The translations under genes were made by a program, and so were the position numbers. Of a stretch of 64,000 nucleotides of DNA, positions 35,182 to 43,906 are shown one piece after another; positions within the stretch are counted from its first letter, which is position 1; the number at the start of each line of letters is the position of its first letter. Source of the stretch: Chloroflexota bacterium (GTDB lineage Bacteria; Chloroflexota; Dehalococcoidia; Lucifugimonadales; Lucifugimonadaceae); the NCBI GenBank assembly GCA_002730555.1, contig PCAM01000005.1, forward strand, positions 87,799 to 151,798, given 5' to 3'. The notes under the pieces were generated by a model. It saw only the letters and a program-made list of their open reading frames with translations, had not been told where the DNA came from and made no database searches.

Positions 35182-37476
35182 CTAGTCTCCGGCGGCTGCA
35201 GAGCTGCCGTTGGCTCCGTCCTGGATAGCCCAGAATACACGCTCCGGGCTGAGCGGCAGTTGCGTCATTCGTGTGCCGATGGCGGCGCTTATGGCGTTTG
35301 AGATCGCTCCGGCCGGCGGTACGATCGGCGGCTCGCCCACGCCTCTCACCCCGTACGGGCCTTCGTCCGCCGGGATCTCCAGGAGCACGCAGTCGATGCG
35401 CGGCAGGTCGAGCGCCGTCGGCATCCGGTAGTCTAGCAAACTGGCGTTCTGGAGCACACCCGTGTCGTCGTACACGTACTCCTCGTTCAGCGCCCAGCCG
35501 ATGCCCTGCACCGCGCCGCCCTGGATCTGCCCCTCAACGGCGTCTGGGTTGACCGCCTTTCCGACATCCTGGAACGCTGTGAAGCGAGTCAACGTCGGCT
35601 TGCCGGTGTCCGGGTCGACATCGACGTCTGCGATGTTCAGCGCGTAGCCGTTGGCCGCACGCATGTTGGGGTCGTTGGACGCGGAGGCCACGATGTCGTT
35701 TCCGTCCGATGTAGCCTTCTTTGCGGCCTCACGGAAAGACATCGCGTTGTCCGGTACGTCACGGGCCTCAAATTTACCGTCCGAGAACTCAACAAACTCA
35801 GGGGTGACGCCAAGTTTGGAAGCGATGCGCTCCTTGATCTGCCCCACGATGTCCTGTGAGGCGTCGTAGATGGCGGAGGCCATTGAGCGCGTGACCCGGC
35901 TCCCGCCTGCCGTGCCGGAGTAGGCGATGCTGCTGGTGTCGCCGGTGGTGATGTGGACCTCGGACGGATCCAGTCCCAGCGTCTCGGCGGCAAGCTGCAC
36001 GAAGCCGGTGCGGGTGGACGAAAGGTCCATGGTCCCCACGATGAGCGCGATAGTGCCGTCCGGGTTGACGATCATTCGGCAACTGGATACACCGATCCCG
36101 TTTGGCCACCATCCAAGGCCGATCCCGCGTCCGGCGTTCTCGCCCTTGAGCGGGGCGCTGTAGTGTGGGTGTGTTTTTGCCGCCAAGAGCATCTCCTCGA
36201 TGCCGATGGTGGTGAATTCCATGTCGTTCATGTTCTGGTCGCCTGTTTTTGAGACGTTGGCGAGCCGGAAGTCGATTGGGTCCATTCCGAGGACCTTCGC
36301 CATCTCGTCGACGGCGGACTCTGCGGCGTACGAACCTACCGTTGCGCCCGGAGCGCGGTAGGCGGCGACGCGCGGCGTATTCGTGACCACGTCGTAGCCA
36401 TCGATTCGGGCGGCCTCCGGCTGGTACGGGGCGAATGCGCAGAGGCAGCCGATGCCAACGGGAGCGCCCGGGAAGGCGCCCGCACCGTACACGAAGCGTG
36501 CTTGGACGGCCTTCATCTTTCCATCGTTTGTCGCGCCAATTTTGACGGTAACGGTGGCGGGAGCGCCCGGGCCGGTGGCCGTCAAGACCTCGGTCCTGTT
36601 GAGCACGATCTGGACCGGCTTGCCGGATTTCTTGGAAAGGATGATGCAAAGGGGCGATATGCGGGTCTGCGCCTTGGCGCCGAATGCCCCGCCGACCTCC
36701 GTGCCGCGGACGAGGATGTTGCCCTGGTCGATTTCAAGCAGACTAGAAAGCTGATTGCGGTGATCGAAGATGCCCTGGGTGTCCGCCCAGACCTCGATGT
36801 TGCCGTCGGAGTGATACCAGGCGGTCTCGGCTTCGGGTTCGATGTAGCCTTGGTGGACGATCGAGGTCTTGTAGGTACGTTCCACGATGTGGTCTGAGGC
36901 CGCAAATCCGGCGTCGATGTCGCCGCGTCCGAGTTCAACATGAAGAGCGACGTTAGAAGGGGTGTCTGCCTGTCCGCCGATCGACTTCGTAACCATGTCG
37001 TCGTGCAGCAGCGGCGCTCCCGGCGCCATCGCCTCCACCGGGTCCTGTACCGAAGAGAGAACTTCGTAATCAACCTTGATGAGTTTGGTCGCTTCCTCTG
37101 CGATGTCTGCGTTTCGGGCTGCGACCGCGGCCACGGGGTGGCCCTGGAACAGCGCTTTGCCGCGGGCGATCACCAGTTCGGACAGGTAGCGGAGCGAGAT
37201 GTCCACCTCGCCCGTGCCGGCAGAGCCGCCGGCCTCGATGGTCGGGAAGTCGCTTCCCGTGATGACGGCTTCTACCCCGGGCAGCGCTTCTGCGGCAGTG
37301 GTGTCGATCGATTTGATGTTGGCGTGGGCGTGCGGGCTGCGAAGAACCTTGGCCTGCTGCAGGCCGGGCAGGTCGATATCGGCGCCAAACTCGGCGGTGC
37401 CCGTGACCTTGGGAAGGGCGTCGACCTTCGCAAGACGCTCGCCGGATAGGCTGATCTGTTCTGCGGTCCCGACCAT
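35182..37476 (-). CDS. Molybdopterin-binding large subunit of a xanthine dehydrogenase/aldehyde oxidase-family enzyme
   Basis: 764 residues from ATG with GAGG upstream. The N-terminal Ald_Xan_dh domain begins RLAKVDALPKVTGTAEFGADIDLPG. The molybdenum-cofactor part has GTEVGGAFGAKAQ, VAAYRAPGATVGSYAAESAVDEMA and the catalytic glutamate in GVRGVGEPPIVPP. Such enzymes hydroxylate aldehydes, purines or heteroaromatics, or oxidise CO. The Fe-S and FAD subunits normally encoded alongside are absent. They must lie elsewhere or the enzyme uses another electron acceptor. The AYRAPGA loop lacks the VAYxCSFR motif of CO dehydrogenase, so CO oxidation is unlikely. Confidence 0.88.
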   Translation of the reverse strand: MVGTAEQISLSGERLAKVDALPKVTGTAEFGADIDLPGLQQAKVLRSPHAHANIKSIDTTAAEALPGVEAVITGSDFPTIEAGGSAGTGEVDISLRYLSELVIARGKALFQGHPVAAVAARNADIAEEATKLIKVDYEVLSSVQDPVEAMAPGAPLLHDDMVTKSIGGQADTPSNVALHVELGRGDIDAGFAASDHIVERTYKTSIVHQGYIEPEAETAWYHSDGNIEVWADTQGIFDHRNQLSSLLEIDQGNILVRGTEVGGAFGAKAQTRISPLCIILSKKSGKPVQIVLNRTEVLTATGPGAPATVTVKIGATNDGKMKAVQARFVYGAGAFPGAPVGIGCLCAFAPYQPEAARIDGYDVVTNTPRVAAYRAPGATVGSYAAESAVDEMAKVLGMDPIDFRLANVSKTGDQNMNDMEFTTIGIEEMLLAAKTHPHYSAPLKGENAGRGIGLGWWPNGIGVSSCRMIVNPDGTIALIVGTMDLSSTRTGFVQLAAETLGLDPSEVHITTGDTSSIAYSGTAGGSRVTRSMASAIYDASQDIVGQIKERIASKLGVTPEFVEFSDGKFEARDVPDNAMSFREAAKKATSDGNDIVASASNDPNMRAANGYALNIADVDVDPDTGKPTLTRFTAFQDVGKAVNPDAVEGQIQGGAVQGIGWALNEEYVYDDTGVLQNASLLDYRMPTALDLPRIDCVLLEIPADEGPYGVRGVGEPPIVPPAGAISNAISAAIGTRMTQLPLSPERVFWAIQDGANGSSAAAGD

Positions 37477-37903
37477 GTATCGACCTCGAAATGTGTGCTG
37501 TGCGTGTGCTTTTGTGATCCGGTGTCCGGTCTCGCTGCGGCACACCAGTGAGCGATGGTAGCAGAGGGCGCTACGTGTGGGCGGCGTGGCGCGAAGTGGA
37601 ATGTTATTGCGGTTTCGGTTTTCGCGTCGGCCCGGGCTCACTCTCCCAGAGGGCATTTTGTACGTGCGTTAAACGGGTGGTAAATGCTAAGAGGCGCCCA
37701 GGCCAACGGCACATCTGGCGATGGCATCATCGACGGGTGAGGCTTACAGCATAGTTTCATTGTAATGACGGCACAGCGGCGTTCTTCAAAAAGAGTTGCA
37801 CCGGTTCCTCGAGGGTGAGGGAATCGATCGTTGGCACAGCGATTCGTGTGGTCAGTCCGATGCGGAACGGACGGTCGGCCAGATATCAGGGAGATAGGTG
37901 TCA
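37477..37903. other. Intergenic region without a gene
   Basis: No gene, RNA or repeat seen. It contains the upstream region of the molybdenum hydroxylase gene and leads into the broken small secreted protein at 37904. Confidence 0.4.
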
Positions 37904-38126
37904 TGAGTCGAGATTCTTCAAACGCATATTTACGCCAGGCCTGTTAAGCCTTGCTCTGTTCGCCGTCTTGCTACTGGCCACAATCGACGGCGGATCGGAT
38001 GCGTCCACCAATAACGGCATTCCGGGGTTTGAACGCGCAATCGCCGCGCAGGAAGCACACAACGACCTCCTGCTGTCGCTTGATGGCGTTGTTGGGACTG
38101 GTAATGGTGCTGAATTCACGATCTAG
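37904..38126 (+). pseudogene. Broken small secreted/anchored protein of the LDGVVGxG type
   Basis: ATG at 37904 has GGGAG upstream and reads MSRDSS. After a one-base shift the frame continues KRIFTPGLLSLALFAVLLLATIDGGSDAS, a signal-anchor helix, then IAAQEAHNDLLLSLDGVVGTGNG, and stops early. The start frame and the body frame do not match, and the protein ends before the expected domain. The motif LDGVVGTG is shared with the next gene (LDGVVGVGIGE). Function unknown. Confidence 0.45.
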
Positions 38127-38284
38127 GACCCGATCGACGATGCCCTGACCCATTTCGGAGCGACCATAGACGGTCGATAGAACCCCGAAACAATCACCGG
38201 ACTGAAATAGTCTAGGAGGCGAGAACTTAAGCTCTCGCCTCCTTTGATTTCCGCTTCGGCACAATCCGAGAGTACCGTGGCTCC

Positions 38285-38791
38285 ATGCCTGTGCTTCCCA
38301 TCACAGAAGTGATCGACGCCAATCGAGAGTCGATCATGGAATTGGATGGCGTCGTAGGCGTCGGTATCGGGGAGTACGAGGGGGCACCCTGCATCAGAGC
38401 CATGGTTGAGACCGCGTCCCCAGCAAAGTGGGCGGCAATACCGGATCAGCTCGATGGGTACTCCGTCATCGTGGACGCGACCGGACCATTTCAGGCCTAC
38501 GGTCCAGCCTCGCCCAGCGCTTCCAGCTTCTCCCCCGCCGCTGCCGCTGTCTCAAGTCCCGACGGCGTGCCAGCTGCGCGGCCCAGGTTGATGGCTTCTT
38601 GCAGGGAGTCTTTTGCCGCTGCGGTATTTCCCGACGCCGCTTCGATATCGGACCGGCTTGTCGCCGCCTGTGCGGCCAGGACGATTCCGTTTGCAGTGCG
38701 AGAGCGCTGCCCCATCTCGAGGGCCTCGTCCCAGGCCGCCGCCGCCTCCGTGTTGCGGTCCTCGTCGACCAGCAGCACGCCCAGGTTGTAG
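38285..38791 (+). CDS. Small protein with LDGVVGVGIGE motif, probably 3'-truncated
   Basis: The first ~75 residues look like a compact domain: MPVLPITEVIDANRESIMELDGVVGVGIGEYEGAPCIRAMVE...IPDQLDGYSVIVDATGPFQAYG. After about 38500 the frame simply runs antisense through the TPR gene, giving a low-complexity Ala/Ser/Arg tail. The natural stop has probably been lost by truncation or rearrangement, leaving a fused tail to 38791. No function is known for this motif; it recurs in the broken gene just upstream. Confidence 0.4.
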   Translation: MPVLPITEVIDANRESIMELDGVVGVGIGEYEGAPCIRAMVETASPAKWAAIPDQLDGYSVIVDATGPFQAYGPASPSASSFSPAAAAVSSPDGVPAARPRLMASCRESFAAAVFPDAASISDRLVAACAARTIPFAVRERCPISRASSQAAAASVLRSSSTSSTPRL

Positions 38792-39588
38792 GAGCAGACG
38801 GCGGCGATGATGAGCGAATCCGGCGAAGCGGCCTCTCGCCCCAGCGTGGCGGCGTCTCGGTATGCGGCTTCCAATTTGGTGTCGCCCCGGTCTGCGAGGC
38901 TCGTCGCGAGGCCGTAGGCTGCCACGGCGGCGCGTTCCAGCGCGCGCGGTGAACCGGAAGCGGTGCCGAACGCCATCGCCTCACGCCATGCTTCGGCGGC
39001 CTCGGTGTGCCGCTCGGAGTGCACAAGATAGACGCCTAGGGCCTGCGCGGCGCGGGCCGCCGTCTCCAGTCCCCTGCCGCCGGCTGCCCGGCCAAGGTCC
39101 ACGGCATCGCGCCAGGCGGTTTCCGCTTCTTCGGGAACGCCGGCTTCGACCAGCAAAGCCGCTAGGTTGTGGGAGGCGCGTGCCGCCCAGACTGCGCCTC
39201 TTTCGGTATCGGCCGACCGTCCCAGTTCGATCGAACGACGCCATGACCGGTCCGATTCAGAGTTGCGTCCACGGTCGGAGTGGAGAACGCCAAGGTTGTG
39301 TGCTGCGCGCGCCGCCCACGCGAGCCCGTCGCCCGGCCCGGACTTCTCGCCGAGGGCGATGGCGTCCCGGCACGCCACGGCGGCCTCGCCAAATCGGCCC
39401 GTGTAGCGAAGGACCACTCCTAGGCCGGATGCGGATGCGGCGGCCCAGGCGAGCGCTTCAGTATCCTCGACGGTGCGGCCAAGTTCGACAGCCTCACGGA
39501 ACGCCTTTTCCGCCTGAGAGTCGTTGCCGCGCCGACGCAGGTTTTCGGCGCGCTCGTATCCCTGACGAACAGCTTCTGCGTCGGTCAT
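38497..39588 (-). CDS. Tetratricopeptide repeat protein
   Basis: 363 residues made of about eight TPR-like units of roughly 43-44 residues. Each ends in a version of EAETAWRDAVDLGRAAG or EAFREAVELGR, followed by A-A-x-A-x-x-L-G-V-x-L. The unit is longer than the canonical 34, as in Chloroflexota TPR proteins with an extra turn. No signal peptide or catalytic domain, so a cytosolic scaffold is likely. The 3' end overlaps the truncated small gene on the opposite strand by about 295 bp. Confidence 0.75.
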   Translation of the reverse strand: MTDAEAVRQGYERAENLRRRGNDSQAEKAFREAVELGRTVEDTEALAWAAASASGLGVVLRYTGRFGEAAVACRDAIALGEKSGPGDGLAWAARAAHNLGVLHSDRGRNSESDRSWRRSIELGRSADTERGAVWAARASHNLAALLVEAGVPEEAETAWRDAVDLGRAAGGRGLETAARAAQALGVYLVHSERHTEAAEAWREAMAFGTASGSPRALERAAVAAYGLATSLADRGDTKLEAAYRDAATLGREAASPDSLIIAAVCSYNLGVLLVDEDRNTEAAAAWDEALEMGQRSRTANGIVLAAQAATSRSDIEAASGNTAAAKDSLQEAINLGRAAGTPSGLETAAAAGEKLEALGEAGP

Positions 39589-39634
39589 CGGTACCAGGTC
39601 GGTTGGGATTGGATGTCGGGCGGTTTCAAAGGTT

Positions 39635-40183
39635 CTAGATCCATTTAGTCAGGAAGTTCCACCAGTCAGCGACGACATCGATCGCCCTGTATTTGTCGAG
39701 CCATTGCGCGCCGTGCAGCGCGTATTCCTGAAACATTTTCAGGCCAAGCAGCAGCAAGAGCCAGCCCGTCAGCCGGATCCGGGTGAGGACGTAATCGGGC
39801 CACCAGTGCTGGAGGGCCGCGGCGAAGACGAACCAGAACTCGAACAGGTTCGGAAAGGCTATCAGCACTGCACGGGATGAGGTGATCTCAAACGTGACCA
39901 TCCCGACGATCCGAAACGCAAATAACCCGATCGCGATGTTTCGCTTCACGCCTTCCCAGCGAAGCGCCACGTACAGGAAGGCGACCATGTAGACAAGGTC
40001 GGCCCACTTGTCGAACTCCTGATACTCGCCGACACCGCCTAGGTGGATGAGATTCTTCTGGAACAGGTCCGAGAAGTCGACCAGGATGGCGATCACGGCG
40101 CCGACGAACGCCCACCGCAGCACGGGGAGCGAACCGACTACCCGGACCAGAAAGATGATCAACGCCTCAAGAGTGAACGCCAT
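39635..40183 (-). CDS. Integral membrane protein, unknown function
   Basis: 182 residues with about five hydrophobic segments (LEALIIFLVRVVGSLPVL, AFVGAVIAILVDF, LVYMVAFLYVAL, AIGLFAFRIVGMVTFEI, LTGWLLLLLGLKMFQEY). Conserved-looking polar residues lie in loops (HLGGVGEYQEFDKWADL, HWWPDY). It follows the TPR gene on the same strand, 46 bp upstream of its start, so they may be co-transcribed. I do not recognise a family. Confidence 0.7.
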   Translation of the reverse strand: MAFTLEALIIFLVRVVGSLPVLRWAFVGAVIAILVDFSDLFQKNLIHLGGVGEYQEFDKWADLVYMVAFLYVALRWEGVKRNIAIGLFAFRIVGMVTFEITSSRAVLIAFPNLFEFWFVFAAALQHWWPDYVLTRIRLTGWLLLLLGLKMFQEYALHGAQWLDKYRAIDVVADWWNFLTKWI

Positions 40184-40262
40184 GCCGAAACCCCGATGGG
40201 GTGTTTATTTTGTGGTTGGAGAGTCAGGCGCTATTTTGTCATTTCTGCCCTGCCTCATGTCC

Positions 40263-40284
40263 TCCTGATCTGGATTCAGGATCC
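40263..40284. repeat. Palindromic dispersed repeat, copy 1
   Basis: TCCTGATCTGGATTCAGGATCC, an imperfect palindrome of the ATCCTGAA...TTCAGGAT type, intergenic. Related copies are at 40374-40396, 63524-63550 and 63641-63667. Confidence 0.6.
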
Positions 40285-40373
40285 GCTGAAATCGCTGGAG
40301 TGTGAGAAATGGGCGTCGAGAGTCACCGGGAGTGGGGTTGTTATGAACCCGGCGTGATGATGTTCCATGGGGC

Positions 40374-40396
40374 GATCCTGAATCAAGTTCAGGATC
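40374..40396. repeat. Palindromic dispersed repeat, copy 2
   Basis: Near-perfect palindrome with 9-bp arms GATCCTGAA / TTCAGGATC around TCAAG. It is followed by TTTCGAGCGTAGCCGAGGGA (40411-40430), another repeat-like word. Both lie in the 692-bp gap 40184-40875, whose only other content is the TPR remnant. Confidence 0.6.
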
Positions 40397-40430
40397 GGCA
40401 TTATGCCCATTTCGAGCGTAGCCGAGGGAC

Positions 40431-40700
40431 CTACACCGGCGCGGTGTGTAGCGAATGGATATCGACTACGCGACGACCATGAACCTCCCTCACTCTTCCG
40501 GCAAGCGCTTTGGCGATCTCCTCGCCTTTTCGATAGGCGGATTCAGCGCCTTCCGGATCACTTTCGTTGTCCATGAGACGTGTGCCGTACCGGCTCCATA
40601 TCCATCCCGCGTCAACACTGTCTTCTTCCACCAGGTTCAGAGCGCTTTTGAAAACGTCGGTCGCCCCGATCAGCCCTCCATGATCGTCACCTCGACACTG
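40431..40700 (-). pseudogene. TPR-protein remnant
   Basis: The open stretch encodes GLIGATDVFKSALNLVEEDSVDAGWIW...GAESAYRKGEEIAKALAG, a TPR-like helix pair. It has no start and an in-frame TAG at 40701-40703. A second frame just upstream continues similar sequence (HLADSSVEVTIMEG), which suggests a frameshift. Probably the C-terminal remains of a TPR gene. Confidence 0.35.
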
Positions 40701-40875
40701 CTATCTGCCAGATGTTTTACACGCCAGCGCCATTGTACGTATGGACGCTGTTTGGCCGCCAAAAATCCCCGTGATGTTCAAAAGCGGCGTTACAATCCGA
40801 CGGCGCCCGCGATTCGTTGTGTCAGTAACCGCAGAGCGTGAATCGTGATCACTCAACACGGAGAAGAACACCCGT

Positions 40876-41868
40876 ATGAAGTACCGACGTCTTGGCAGCT
40901 CCGGGCTGCTCGTATCCACAATCGGCCTTGGAACCAACAACTTCGGCGAGATGCTTGGCCGAATGGACTACGAGTCCGCCAAAGCGACGCTCGACGCGTG
41001 TCGCGATAACGGGATCAACTTTATAGACACCTCGGATTCGTACTCGGGTGGCATCTCCGAAGACTTTATCGGCCGGGCCGTGAAGGACTACCGTAAGGAC
41101 GTCATCATCGGCACAAAGGCCGGGATGCCGTGGGCTGGTGGACCGAACCGGGACGGACTGTCCGCGGCTCACCTGAAGTACTCGATAGACGAGAGCCTGC
41201 AACGGCTTCAGACCGACTACATCGACCTGTACCAGATGCACATAGTTGACCCGCTGACGCCGATCGAGGAGACGATGCGTGCGCTCGACGACATCGTGTC
41301 CGCCGGCAAGGTGCGCTACGTCGGCTGCTCAAACTTCATGGCGTGGGAGATGGTGGAGGCCATCCAGATTTCACGCCAGCATGGCTGGGTGGAGTTCGTC
41401 AGCAACCAGCCCCAGTACTCCATGCTGGTACGTGACGTCGAGACGGAGCTGATCCACTCCAGCGCCAAGTACTCCACCGGCATCCTGCCCTACTTCCCGC
41501 TCGCTTCCGGTTTCCTCACCGGCAAGTACAAACGCGGCGCCGCACTGGAGGCGGACACCCGGCTTGCCAAGGCGCAGCCGATGGCGGACACACATCTCAC
41601 GGACACCAACTTTGACGTGCTTGAGGCGCTCGAATCGTTTGCCGGAGAGCACGGGCACACGATGGTGGAGCTAGCCTTCGCTTGGCTGCTTGCGCACCCG
41701 GAAGTGTCGTCCGTTATCGCAGGCGCGACCCGCATCGAGCAGATCGAGCAGAACGCGGCCGCGACGGAGTGGGAGCTCACGGCCGAGGAGATGTCGGAGC
41801 TGGACGCCATACTGCCGGGTACCCCGGGGGCCGGGGTCGGCAACCTGCCGCGAAGGCGCGGGCTCTAG
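40876..41868 (+). CDS. Aldo/keto reductase
   Basis: A 330-residue TIM-barrel NADPH oxidoreductase. The catalytic tetrad is FIDTSDSYSGG (Asp, Tyr), VIIGTKAG (Lys) and LYQMHIVDP (His), with a C-terminal cofactor site in SSVIAGATRIEQIEQNA. GGAGAAG precedes the ATG. It reduces aldehydes or ketones; the sequence resembles the YajO/potassium-channel beta-like branch. The glycerol kinase gene starts 63 bp downstream in the same direction. Confidence 0.9.
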   Translation: MKYRRLGSSGLLVSTIGLGTNNFGEMLGRMDYESAKATLDACRDNGINFIDTSDSYSGGISEDFIGRAVKDYRKDVIIGTKAGMPWAGGPNRDGLSAAHLKYSIDESLQRLQTDYIDLYQMHIVDPLTPIEETMRALDDIVSAGKVRYVGCSNFMAWEMVEAIQISRQHGWVEFVSNQPQYSMLVRDVETELIHSSAKYSTGILPYFPLASGFLTGKYKRGAALEADTRLAKAQPMADTHLTDTNFDVLEALESFAGEHGHTMVELAFAWLLAHPEVSSVIAGATRIEQIEQNAAATEWELTAEEMSELDAILPGTPGAGVGNLPRRRGL

Positions 41869-41931
41869 ACCTACTGGCACTCATCGGCAACGGGTTTCTC
41901 AAGCAGTCCTTGAGCGTATTTGGAGGCGAAG

Positions 41932-43428
41932 GTGCCTGAAAGTCGACACATTCTTGCGATCGACCAAGGCACGACATCTTCGCGAGCCATCGTGTTCGAC
42001 GACGAGGCGCGCCCGGTCGCCTCTGCGCAGGTTGAGCTGACCCAGCACTTCCCGCAACCGGGCTGGGTGGAGCACGACGCGCTTGAGATTTACGAGGGTG
42101 TGCTGGGCGTGGCGCGGGACGCCGTGGAGAAATCCGGCGTCGGCGCGGAGGGCATCGCGGCCATCGGCATCACCAACCAGCGTGAAACGGTGGTCGTCTG
42201 GGATCGCGCGACCGGTGTGCCCGTATCGAACGCCATCGTGTGGCAGTGCCGCCGGACGTCCGACGGCTGCGCCGAGCTCATCCGTACGGGACGTTCGGCG
42301 GACATACGTGACCGCACCGGGCTTGTGGTCGATCCGTATTTCTCCGCCACAAAGCTCCGCTGGTTGCTGGATCACGTACCGAACGGTCAGCGCAGGGCTG
42401 AAGACGGGGACCTGTGTTTCGGCACGGTCGATTCATGGTTGATGTACCGCCTCAGTGGGGCCCAGAACCACGTCACGGACGCAACCAATGCCTCCCGGAC
42501 GATGCTGCTGAATATCCACGAGCTTGAGTGGGATCCGGAGATGATGGAGCTGTTCAACGTGCCCGAAGCGATCCTCCCGGAGGTGCTTCCGTCCGCCGGT
42601 GATTTCGCCGTCACGGACGCGGCGGAGCTGGGCGCCGAAATTCCGATTACGGGAGTAGCTGGCGATCAGCATGCGGCGCTTTTCGGGCAGGCCTGCTTCA
42701 AGAGCGGGATGACCAAGTGCACGTACGGAACGGGCGCGTTTGTACTCACCAACGCCGGAAGCCGTGCGCCGTCGCCCGAAACGGGGATCCTGGCGACGCT
42801 CGGCTGGGTAGTCGGTTCCAAACGGGCGTACGCCAGCGAGGGCGGGGTGTTTGTGACGGGCGCCGCCGTGCAGTGGTTACGGGACGGGCTCGGGATCATC
42901 GAGTCGGCATCGGAGACGGACGACTTGGCGACGATGCTTGGTGACAACGACGGCGTGTACATGGTTCCGGCGTTTGTCGGACTCGGCGCTCCCCGGTGGG
43001 ACCCGGACGCGCGTGGCACTATCACCGGGCTGACACGCGGCTCATCACGTGAACACTTGGCGCGCGCCGCGCTTGAGGCGACGGCCTACCAGGTGAGGGA
43101 CGTCATTCTGGCGATGTCCGGGCCACGAAGGCCGTCCTCGACACCGCTTCGCGCCGATGGCGGACAGACGGCGAGTCGTTTTTTGATGCAGTTCCAGGCG
43201 GACATCCTGGATCGACCCGTTGAGGTCCCGGAGATCACAGAAACCACGGCGCTGGGGGCCGCGTTTCTAGCCGGCCGCGGTATTGGTCTGTGGCGCAGCG
43301 ATGCGGAGATAGCGCGGCTGTGGCGCGCCGGGGGGCGATACGAACCGGCGATGGCAGAGGGGCAGCGGGGACGACTCATCACGGGCTGGTACGACGCCGT
43401 GGAACGCGCGGCGAGCGTCACTGGTTAG
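41932..43428 (+). CDS. glpK: Glycerol kinase
   Basis: 498 residues from GTG with GGAGG 6 nt upstream, preferred to TTG 41920. FGGY-kinase features are LAIDQGTTSSRAIVFD, ITNQRETVVVWDRATG, WQCRRTSDGC, PYFSATKLRWLLD and CTYGTGAFVLTNAG. The C-terminal LRADGGQTASRFLMQFQADIL completes the fold. It phosphorylates glycerol to sn-glycerol 3-phosphate. No glpF or glpD is adjacent. The aldo/keto reductase upstream could supply glycerol from glyceraldehyde-type substrates, but that is inference. Confidence 0.93.
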   Translation: MPESRHILAIDQGTTSSRAIVFDDEARPVASAQVELTQHFPQPGWVEHDALEIYEGVLGVARDAVEKSGVGAEGIAAIGITNQRETVVVWDRATGVPVSNAIVWQCRRTSDGCAELIRTGRSADIRDRTGLVVDPYFSATKLRWLLDHVPNGQRRAEDGDLCFGTVDSWLMYRLSGAQNHVTDATNASRTMLLNIHELEWDPEMMELFNVPEAILPEVLPSAGDFAVTDAAELGAEIPITGVAGDQHAALFGQACFKSGMTKCTYGTGAFVLTNAGSRAPSPETGILATLGWVVGSKRAYASEGGVFVTGAAVQWLRDGLGIIESASETDDLATMLGDNDGVYMVPAFVGLGAPRWDPDARGTITGLTRGSSREHLARAALEATAYQVRDVILAMSGPRRPSSTPLRADGGQTASRFLMQFQADILDRPVEVPEITETTALGAAFLAGRGIGLWRSDAEIARLWRAGGRYEPAMAEGQRGRLITGWYDAVERAASVTG

Positions 43429-43435
43429 CGGCCGG

Positions 43436-43783
43436 TCATACGGGTGAACCCAAAGACCGCTGGGTCGCGGTCGGACTAAGCGGCGGCGCCTTACACGGAC
43501 TCTTCGGCGCCCTCACCCGCGTCTTCCTGGAAGGAGACCTCCGTTTTTCTTCGAGGTCACGGGAATCCGGGGAATCTGGAACCCCATCGCCCGCTGTCTC
43601 TTCGGGGCTCGAATCGCCGACTGCGTCCGGGCCACCGGTGGCGGCATCGGACTCTCTCAGGTCGAACAACTCTGCGCTTTCCATGAACCGGCCCGCTCCC
43701 AGTATTTCCGCCCATCCACCGGCGGCCATGACGTTGCCATCTGGGAGGAGCGGAGTCGCGTGCCAGAGGCGTGCAGAGACCAT
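43436..43783 (-). pseudogene. Kelch-repeat gene fragment
   Basis: The start of the frame reads ARLWHATPLLPDGNVMAAGGW...SAELFDL, one Kelch blade with the typical H-x-A-T-x-L-x-D-G-x-V-x-x-x-G-G pattern. An in-frame TAG sits just before it. After about residue 50 the sequence becomes low-complexity (ASP/GLU/SER-rich). A beta-propeller needs several blades, so this is a remnant. Confidence 0.45.
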
Positions 43784-43906
43784 TCGCCCGGCGGCGATCT
43801 AAGGACTTCTGGTGCCTTTCACCGGGCCCCAGGTACCCACTGTAGAAAGAGACATGAACTTGCCGGTCCGGCCCCTGATCACGCAGCGGTGTCGCAGCTT
43901 TCCCTG

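Noticed and set aside
35182-37476. CO dehydrogenase (coxL) assignment
   Set aside because: The active-site loop is AYRAPGA and lacks the cysteine-containing VAYxCSFR motif of form I CoxL.
40184-40430. Possible CRISPR array from the repeated palindromes
   Set aside because: Only two copies, about 110 bp apart, with no regular spacers and no cas genes.
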